Assembly (NCBI RefSeq): GCF_001953985.1
Contig: NZ_MBEI01000058.1
Coordinates: 1-64,000 of the forward strand
Direction of reading: 5' to 3'
DNA from: Mycobacterium colombiense
GTDB taxonomy: Bacteria > Actinomycetota > Actinomycetes > Mycobacteriales > Mycobacteriaceae
DNA length: 64,000 nt
Shown here: positions 58,467-64,000 of the stretch, in pieces
Layout: the number at the start of each line of letters is the position of its first letter
How positions within the stretch are numbered: position 1 is the stretch's first letter
Position numbers and translations under genes: made by a program
The notes under the pieces: generated by a model
Told to the model about the DNA's origin: nothing
Database searches by the model: none
What the model saw: only the letters and a program-made list of their open reading frames with translations

Positions 58467-58746
58467 CACCCGGCTCACCGCCTGGGTGCACGGCCAGGTC
58501 CAGGGGGTGGGTTTCCGCTGGTGGACGCGTTCTCGTGCGCTGGAACTGGGCCTCACCGGCTACGCGGCCAACCAGGCCGACGGCAGCGTCCTGGTGGTCG
58601 CCCAGGGTCCGCGGGCGGCCGGCGAGCGGCTGCTGCATCTCCTGGAGGGCGGCACGGCCTGGCCGTCGCGACCCGGTCACGTCGACAAGGTGGTCGCGGA
58701 GTGGTCGCAGCCGCAGGAGCGGTTCGAGGGATTCGTCGAGCGCTGA
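58453..58746 (+). CDS. acyP: Acylphosphatase
   Basis: 97-aa ferredoxin-like hydrolase of acyl phosphates. WVHGQVQGVGFRWWTRSRALE holds catalytic Arg22, and GYAANQADGSV holds Asn40. ATG 58453 lies inside the osmC end, so the two are co-translated. Confidence 0.95.
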   Translation: MSEPDTRLTAWVHGQVQGVGFRWWTRSRALELGLTGYAANQADGSVLVVAQGPRAAGERLLHLLEGGTAWPSRPGHVDKVVAEWSQPQERFEGFVER

Positions 58747-58800
58747 CGGGCACCTCCGGGCGCCGTGCGGTCCCCCAGGGGCGCAGTGCGGCCCCCGGGC

Positions 58801-58929
58801 GTCACATCTGTCACACGGGCACCGGCTGGGGCTTCGATGGTCGAGTCCGAAACGAGCTAGCGCCGGCGCTAGCTCGTTTCGGAAGGTCGCAATCACCCTC
58901 TCTCCGTGGCGGATGTGACCATTGTGACC
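58801..58929. promoter_or_regulatory. GTCACA/TGTGAC inverted boxes flanking the smc upstream palindrome
   Basis: GTCACATC (58801-58808) is the exact complement of GATGTGAC (58912-58919). A second pair, TGTCACA (58809-58815) and TTGTGAC (58922-58928), lies beside it. Together they frame the palindrome at 58846-58883 symmetrically and could be regulator half-sites or a larger cruciform. The function is not known. Confidence 0.5.
58846..58883. repeat. 38-nt perfect palindrome upstream of smc
   Basis: Each arm is 19 nt: TCCGAAACGAGCTAGCGCC (58846-58864) and its exact complement (58865-58883), with no spacer. It lies in the 279-bp gap between acyP and smc. It may be an operator, a terminator for the osmC-acyP unit (no T-tract) or a mobile repeat. 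Confidence 0.85.
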
Positions 58930-59011
58930 AGTGCGCCGACCGGTCGGAGCGCGGCGATATTTCGGGCCGGCCGACACCCCTCGGTGAAGCCGTCCGGGGT
59001 GATTTGAGCGG

Positions 59012-59017
59012 TAGTCT
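59012..59017 (+). promoter_or_regulatory. -10 hexamer of smc
   Basis: TAGTCT lies 8 nt before GTG 59026, without Shine-Dalgarno. A leaderless start is likely. Confidence 0.5.
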
Positions 59018-59025
59018 GGCTCGCC

Positions 59026-62000
59026 GTGTACCTCAAGAGTCTGACGCTGAAGGGCTTCAAGTCCTTCGCCTCGCCGACGACTCTGCGCTTCGAGCCGGGC
59101 ATCACCGCCGTCGTCGGGCCCAATGGCTCCGGCAAATCCAACGTCGTCGACGCGCTGGCCTGGGTGATGGGGGAGCAGGGGGCAAAGACGCTGCGCGGCG
59201 GCAAGATGGAAGACGTCATCTTCGCCGGGACCTCGTCGCGGGCGCCGCTGGGCCGCGCCGAAGTCACCGTCACCATCGACAACTCCGACAACGCGCTGCC
59301 CATCGAATACTCCGAGGTGTCCATCACGCGGCGGATGTTCCGCGACGGCGCCAGCGAGTACGAAATCAACGGCAGCAGTTGCCGTTTGATGGATGTTCAG
59401 GAACTGCTGAGTGACTCCGGGATCGGCCGGGAGATGCACGTCATCGTCGGGCAGGGCAAGCTCGACGAGATCCTGCAATCGCGGCCGGAGGACCGTCGCG
59501 CGTTCATCGAAGAGGCCGCCGGCGTGCTCAAGCACCGCAAGCGCAAGGAAAAGGCCCTCCGCAAACTCGACGCGATGCAGGCGAACCTGGCCCGGCTCAC
59601 CGACCTGACCACCGAACTGCGCCGCCAGCTCAAGCCGCTGGGCCGCCAGGCCGAGGTGGCCCGCCGCGCCCAGACCATCCAGGCCGACCTGCGTGACGCC
59701 CGGCTGCGGCTGGCCGCCGACGACCTGGTCAACCGGCAGGGCGAGCGCGAGGCGATCTTCGAGGCCGAGGCCGCCATGCGCCGCGACCACGACCAGGCCT
59801 CGTCGCGGCTGGCCGTGGCGTCCGAGGAGCTGACCACCCACGAGGCCGCGGTCGGCGAACTGTCGAGCCGGGCCGAGTCGGTTCAGCACACCTGGTTCGC
59901 GCTGTCCGCGCTGGCCGAGCGGGTCGCCGCGACCGTGCGCATCGCCAGTGAGCGGGCCCACCACCTCGATGTGGAGCCGCTCGCCCCCAGCGACACCGAC
60001 CCCGACGCGCTGGAAGCCGAGGCCGAGCAGGTCGCGGTCGCCGAGCGGCAGCTGCTCGCCGAACTGGCCGGGGCGCGCACCCGCCTGGACGGCGCCCGCG
60101 CCGATTTGGCCGAGCGCGAGCGCGAAGCCGCCGAGGCCGACCGGGCCCACATGGCTGCGGTGCGCGCGGAGGCGGATCGCCGAGAAGGCTTGGCGCGCTT
60201 GGCCGGTCAGGTGGAGACGATGCGGGCGCGGGTGGAATCGATCGACGACAGCGTGGCGCGCCTGTCCGAACGCATCGAACAGGCCGCCGCCCGCGCGCAG
60301 CAGGCCAAGGTGGAATTCGAGACCGTGCAGGGCCGGGTGGGTGAACTCGATCAGGGCGAGGTGGGTCTCGACGAACACCACGAGCGCACCGTTGCCGCGC
60401 TGCGGCTGGCCGACGAGAGGGTGGCCGAGCTGCAGTCCGCCGAGCGGGACGCCGAACGCCAGGTGGCGTCGCTGCGGGCCCGCTTCGACGCGCTCGCGAT
60501 CGGGCTGGAGCGCAAGGACGGCGCGGCGTGGCTCACCGAAAACCACGGCGGCACAGGACTTTTGGGGCCGATGGCCAAGCTGGTCAAGGTTCGCTCCGGC
60601 TACGAGGCGGCGCTGGCCGCGGTGCTCGGATCGGCGGCCGACGCACTGGCCGCCGAAAGCTTCGGCGCGGCCCGTGAAGCAGGCGCCGCCCTCAAGGAGG
60701 CGGACGGCGGCCGCGCCGCGCTGGTGCTGGGCGACTGGCCCGCCGATCAGCCCGCGCCGCAGCCCGCCCCGGCGGGCGCGCGGTGGGCGCTCGACTTGAT
60801 CGACGCGCCGGCGCGGCTGCGCGGCGCGATCACGGCCATGCTCTCCGGCGTCGCGGTGGTCGACGACCTGGACCAGGCGCTGGCCCTGGTGGCGGCGCAC
60901 TCAAGGCTGCGCGCCGTCACGCTCGACGGCGACCTGGTGGGCGCGGGCTGGGTGAGCGGCGGCTCGGACCGCAAGCTGTCCACGCTCGAGGTGACCTCGG
61001 AGATCGACAAGGCCGGCGACGAGCTGGCCGCCGCGGAGGCCCGGGTCGCCCAGCTGACCGCGGCGCTGTCCGGCGCGCTGACCGAGCAGGCCGCTCGCCA
61101 GGACTCGGCCGAGCAGGCGCTGGCCGCGCTCAACGAGTCCGACAGCGAGATCTCCGGGATGTACGAGCAGCTGGGCCGGCTCGGCCAGGACGCCCGGACG
61201 TCCGAGGACGAGTGGAGCAGGCTGCTGCGGCAGCGCGAGGAGCTCGAGGCGGGCCGGACCCAGACCGTCGCCGAGGTCACCGAACTGGAAACCCGGCTGC
61301 GCAACGCCCAGGAGACCCAGCACGCGCCGACCGAAGAACCCGTGAACCGTCAGCAGATCGCCGCGGCGACCGAGACGGCCCGCAGCGTCGAGGTGGAGGC
61401 CCGGCTGGCGGTGCGGACCGCCGAGGAGCGCGCGAATGCGGTTCGCGGGCGGGCGGATTCGCTGCGCCGCGCGGCCGCGGCCGAACGCGAAGCCAGGCTG
61501 CGGGCCCAGCAGGCGCGGGAGGCGCGACTGCGCGCCGCCGCGGTGGCGGCCGCGGTGGCCGACTCGGGGCGCCTCCTGGCGCAGCGGCTGAACGGGGTCG
61601 TCGGCGCCGCCTCCAAGATCCGCGACGCGCTGGCCGCCGAACGCCAGCAGCGTGCGACCGCGATGGCGGCGGTGCGCGACGAGGTGAACGCGTTGAGCGC
61701 CCGGGTGGCCGCCCTGACCGACTCGCTGCACCGCGACGAGGTGGCCAACGCCCAGGCGGCCATGCGGATCGAGCAGCTCGAGCAGATGGTGCTCGAGCAG
61801 TTCGGCATGGCGCCGGCCGACCTGATCGCCGAGTACGGCCCGGAGAATCAGCTGCCGCCCTCCGAGCTGGAGATGGCCGAATACGAGCAGGCCAAGGAGC
61901 GCGGCGAACAGGTATTCGCACCCGCGCCGATTCCCTACGACCGGCCTACCCAGGAGCGGCGGGCCAAGCGGGCCGAACGTGAGCTGGCCGAACTGGGCCG

Positions 62001-62622
62001 GGTCAACCCGCTGGCGCTGGAGGAGTTCGCCGCGCTCGAGGAGCGCTACAACTTCCTGTCCACTCAACTCGAGGACGTCAAGGCCGCCCGCAAAGACCTG
62101 CTCGGGGTGGTCGACGAGGTCGACGCCCGCATCCTGCAGGTGTTCAGCGAGGCCTACACCGACGTCGAACGCGAGTTCACCGAGGTCTTCACCGTGCTGT
62201 TCCCCGGCGGCGAGGGCCGACTGCGGCTGACCAACCCCGACGACATGCTGACCACCGGCATCGAGGTCGAGGCCCGCCCGCCGGGCAAGAAGATCACCCG
62301 GCTGTCGCTGCTGTCGGGTGGCGAGAAGGCGCTGACGGCGGTGGCGATGCTGGTCGCGATCTTCCGGGCCCGCCCGTCGCCGTTCTACATCATGGACGAG
62401 GTGGAGGCCGCCCTGGACGACACCAACCTGCGGCGGCTGATCTCGCTGTTCGAGCTGTTGCGGGCGCGCTCGCAGCTCATCATCATCACGCACCAGAAGC
62501 CGACGATGGAGGTCGCGGACGCGCTCTACGGCGTGACCATGCAGGGCGACGGCATCACCGCCGTCATCTCCCAGCGGATGCGGGGCCAGCAGGTGGACCA
62601 GCTGGTCACCAGTTCGTCGTAG
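59026..62622 (+). CDS. smc: Chromosome partition protein SMC
   Basis: Condensin ATPase of 1198 aa that extrudes DNA loops and aligns chromosome arms with ScpA/ScpB. Head: Walker A VVGPNGSGKSNVVDAL (about 29-44) and, at the C-terminus, the signature LSLLSGGEKALTAVAML and Walker B FYIMDEVEAALDD. Two long coiled coils (~165-500 and ~670-1000) flank the hinge at about 505-650 (GTGLLGPMAKLVKVRSGYEA, then AGWVSGGSD). Followed by ftsY after 88 bp, a conserved order. Confidence 0.98.
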   Translation: MYLKSLTLKGFKSFASPTTLRFEPGITAVVGPNGSGKSNVVDALAWVMGEQGAKTLRGGKMEDVIFAGTSSRAPLGRAEVTVTIDNSDNALPIEYSEVSITRRMFRDGASEYEINGSSCRLMDVQELLSDSGIGREMHVIVGQGKLDEILQSRPEDRRAFIEEAAGVLKHRKRKEKALRKLDAMQANLARLTDLTTELRRQLKPLGRQAEVARRAQTIQADLRDARLRLAADDLVNRQGEREAIFEAEAAMRRDHDQASSRLAVASEELTTHEAAVGELSSRAESVQHTWFALSALAERVAATVRIASERAHHLDVEPLAPSDTDPDALEAEAEQVAVAERQLLAELAGARTRLDGARADLAEREREAAEADRAHMAAVRAEADRREGLARLAGQVETMRARVESIDDSVARLSERIEQAAARAQQAKVEFETVQGRVGELDQGEVGLDEHHERTVAALRLADERVAELQSAERDAERQVASLRARFDALAIGLERKDGAAWLTENHGGTGLLGPMAKLVKVRSGYEAALAAVLGSAADALAAESFGAAREAGAALKEADGGRAALVLGDWPADQPAPQPAPAGARWALDLIDAPARLRGAITAMLSGVAVVDDLDQALALVAAHSRLRAVTLDGDLVGAGWVSGGSDRKLSTLEVTSEIDKAGDELAAAEARVAQLTAALSGALTEQAARQDSAEQALAALNESDSEISGMYEQLGRLGQDARTSEDEWSRLLRQREELEAGRTQTVAEVTELETRLRNAQETQHAPTEEPVNRQQIAAATETARSVEVEARLAVRTAEERANAVRGRADSLRRAAAAEREARLRAQQAREARLRAAAVAAAVADSGRLLAQRLNGVVGAASKIRDALAAERQQRATAMAAVRDEVNALSARVAALTDSLHRDEVANAQAAMRIEQLEQMVLEQFGMAPADLIAEYGPENQLPPSELEMAEYEQAKERGEQVFAPAPIPYDRPTQERRAKRAERELAELGRVNPLALEEFAALEERYNFLSTQLEDVKAARKDLLGVVDEVDARILQVFSEAYTDVEREFTEVFTVLFPGGEGRLRLTNPDDMLTTGIEVEARPPGKKITRLSLLSGGEKALTAVAMLVAIFRARPSPFYIMDEVEAALDDTNLRRLISLFELLRARSQLIIITHQKPTMEVADALYGVTMQGDGITAVISQRMRGQQVDQLVTSSS

Positions 62623-62662
62623 CGCCCGGTCGCGAGCGCGGCGCCATCCGTCGTAGCGCCCG
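62616..62662. repeat. Direct repeat with inverted core between smc and ftsY
   Basis: CGTCGTAGCGCCCG occurs at 62616-62629 (covering the smc stop codon) and 62649-62662. Between them GGTCGCGAGCGCGGCG is the reverse complement of part of the loop core of the hairpin repeats at 2653 and 16716-16816. Confidence 0.6.
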
Positions 62663-62710
62663 AAGGTGGTGGCTGCCGCACGGCCACGCTGCCCCTGAAA
62701 CAATGTCAGC

Positions 62711-64000
62711 GTGTCACAAGGTCTTTGGATCGCCATCGCGGTCGTCGCTGCCCTGCTCGTCATCACCGCGCTGGTCCTCGGCCTGCTGCGGTATCGGCGG
62801 CGCCGCATCAGCTTCTCGACCCGGGCCGAGCCCGGGGCGATCGACCGGTCCGGCGGCTACACCGCGTCCTCGGGCATCACCTTCAGCCAGACCACGACGG
62901 CCGACCGGCTCGACACCACCGGCCTGCCCGCGGTAGGCGACGACGCGGCCATTCCGCGCGACGCGCCGCGGCGGACCATCTCCGAGGTCGAGCTCCCCGA
63001 ACCCGCGCCCCAGCCCGAGGCCCCGACGGTCCCGCCGCTACCGGACGTTCAGGCCCCGCCCGCGCCGGCGGCGCCGGCGCCGCAAGCCCCCGCGCCGGAG
63101 GCCCCGGCGCCCGAAGCCGCGGCCGCGCCCGAGATCGAGGAGATCGCGCCCACCGAGGGCCGGCTGGAGCGGCTGCGCGGCCGGCTGGCCAGGTCGCAGA
63201 ACGCGCTCGGCCGCAGCATGCTGGGCCTGATCGGCGGCGGCGACCTGGACGAGGACGCCTGGCAGGACGTCGAGGACACGCTGCTGATCGCCGACCTGGG
63301 CCCGGTGGTGGCCGAATCGGTGATCGCGCAGCTGCGCAGCCGACTGGCCAGCAGCGACGTGCGCACCGAGGCCGACGCCAAGGCCGTGCTGCGCGACGTG
63401 CTGATCAAGGAGTTGCAGCCCGGCATGGACCGGTCGATCCGGGCGCTGCCGCACGAAGACCATCCCTCGGTGCTGCTGATCGTGGGCGTGAACGGCACCG
63501 GAAAGACCACCACCGTCGGCAAGCTGGCCCGGGTCCTGGTGGCCGACGGGCGGCGCGTCGTCCTGGGCGCCGCCGACACGTTCCGGGCCGCGGCGGCCGA
63601 TCAGCTGCAGACCTGGGCGTCGCGGGTGGGCGCGGAGGTGGTGCGCGGGCCCGAAGGCGCCGACCCGGCCTCGGTGGCGTTCGACGCCGTTGACAAGGGC
63701 ATCGTCGCGGGCGCCGACGTGGTGCTCATCGACACCGCCGGGCGGCTGCACACCAAGGTTGGGCTGATGGACGAGCTCGACAAAGTTAAGCGGGTTGTAA
63801 CACGGCGTGCCGCGGTCGACGAGGTGTTGCTGGTGCTCGACGCCACCATCGGGCAGAACGGGCTGGCCCAGGCCCGGGTGTTCGCCGAGGTGGTCGAGAT
63901 CACCGGTGCGGTGCTGACCAAGCTGGACGGAACGGCCAAGGGCGGCATCGTCTTTCGCGTTCAGCAGGAACTCGGTGTGCCGGTCAAACTGGTCGGGCTC
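62711..64000 (+). CDS. ftsY: Signal recognition particle receptor FtsY (3' end beyond the window)
   Basis: SRP receptor GTPase guiding ribosome-nascent chains to the Sec translocon. The 430 visible residues comprise an N-terminal membrane helix (GLWIAIAVVAALLVITALVL), an acidic/Pro-Ala-rich A domain (~40-150), the four-helix N domain (ERLRGRLARSQNALGRSM onward) and the G domain with GVNGTGKTTTVGKLA, DTFRAAAADQL, VLIDTAGRLHT and TKLDGTAKGG. GTG 62711 gives MSQGLWIAIA. The frame is open to the last base, so the C-terminal end is missing only because the window stops. Confidence 0.97.
   Translation, partial: MSQGLWIAIAVVAALLVITALVLGLLRYRRRRISFSTRAEPGAIDRSGGYTASSGITFSQTTTADRLDTTGLPAVGDDAAIPRDAPRRTISEVELPEPAPQPEAPTVPPLPDVQAPPAPAAPAPQAPAPEAPAPEAAAAPEIEEIAPTEGRLERLRGRLARSQNALGRSMLGLIGGGDLDEDAWQDVEDTLLIADLGPVVAESVIAQLRSRLASSDVRTEADAKAVLRDVLIKELQPGMDRSIRALPHEDHPSVLLIVGVNGTGKTTTVGKLARVLVADGRRVVLGAADTFRAAAADQLQTWASRVGAEVVRGPEGADPASVAFDAVDKGIVAGADVVLIDTAGRLHTKVGLMDELDKVKRVVTRRAAVDEVLLVLDATIGQNGLAQARVFAEVVEITGAVLTKLDGTAKGGIVFRVQQELGVPVKLVGL

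Noticed and set aside
58435..60900. 821-aa minus-strand frame opposite acyP and smc
   Set aside because: Low-complexity antisense product of smc; no domain recognisable.

Overview
The window is high-GC actinobacterial chromosome. Gene content and order point to a slow-growing Mycobacterium, most like the M. avium complex or a near relative. The order matches what I recall of the M. tuberculosis Rv3011c-Rv2921c interval (gatA-pfkA-gatB-lppZ-ilvBNC-serA-leuB-gltX-leuCD-hupB-mutT1-ppk-fbiD-gpdA2-ddlA-thiL-ung-recG-lipN-rsmD-coaD-sepIVA-rnc-mutM-acyP-smc-ftsY), with several insertions and losses. Species assignment and every comparison with M. tuberculosis rest on memory, not on a search.

Layout. 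1-6.5 kb: a damaged gatA 3' end, pfkA, an EspI-like MinD/ParA ATPase, gatB, lppZ and a DoxX membrane protein. 6.5-20 kb: branched-chain amino acid synthesis (ilvB with an attenuator leader, ilvN, ilvC), a WrbA-type flavoprotein, an FAD oxidoreductase, serA, leuB, an MFS carrier, an FAH-family enzyme, gltX, and tRNA-Gln and tRNA-Glu. 20-32.7 kb: an IclR regulator divergent from leuCD, hupB, mutT1, ppk1, fbiD, gpdA2, ddlA, thiL and ung. 32.7-39.3 kb: an accessory block of a quinone-reductase-like MDR followed by a divergent pair of tight operons, NTF2-like/sulfotransferase/DUF1214/SDR on the minus strand and two SDRs (one of mycofactocin type) on the plus strand. 39.3-50.6 kb: rpmB, a phage-type lysozyme-like exported protein, a DAK2/FakA-like protein, recG, an exported HNH nuclease, an aldo/keto reductase beside the relic of a second copy, lipN, DsbA-like and VKOR proteins, rsmD and coaD. 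50.8-64 kb: a ThDP enzyme and a permease under a RicR-like copper box, standing where M. tuberculosis carries its PDIM/phenolic glycolipid block, then sepIVA, a DUF177 protein, rnc, mutM, a LmbE deacetylase, an OsmC protein, acyP, smc and the truncated start of ftsY.

How the genes work together. ilvBNC, leuB and leuCD supply Val/Leu/Ile and serA supplies serine. gatAB and gltX with the two tRNAs serve Glu/Gln decoding. ppk1, mutT1, ung, mutM and recG form a phosphate and genome-maintenance group. DsbA and VKOR form one periplasmic disulfide pathway. rnc, smc and ftsY belong to the conserved RNA-processing, chromosome and secretion cluster.

The most interesting non-coding signals are these. 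A hairpin repeat ends directly on a -10 hexamer upstream of two leaderless genes. A classical ilvB attenuator encodes a Leu-Val-Val-Ile peptide. A 38-nt perfect palindrome lies upstream of smc. A palindromic element is inserted in frame in mutM. A RicR box precedes the permease. No insertion sequence, prophage block or CRISPR array was seen.
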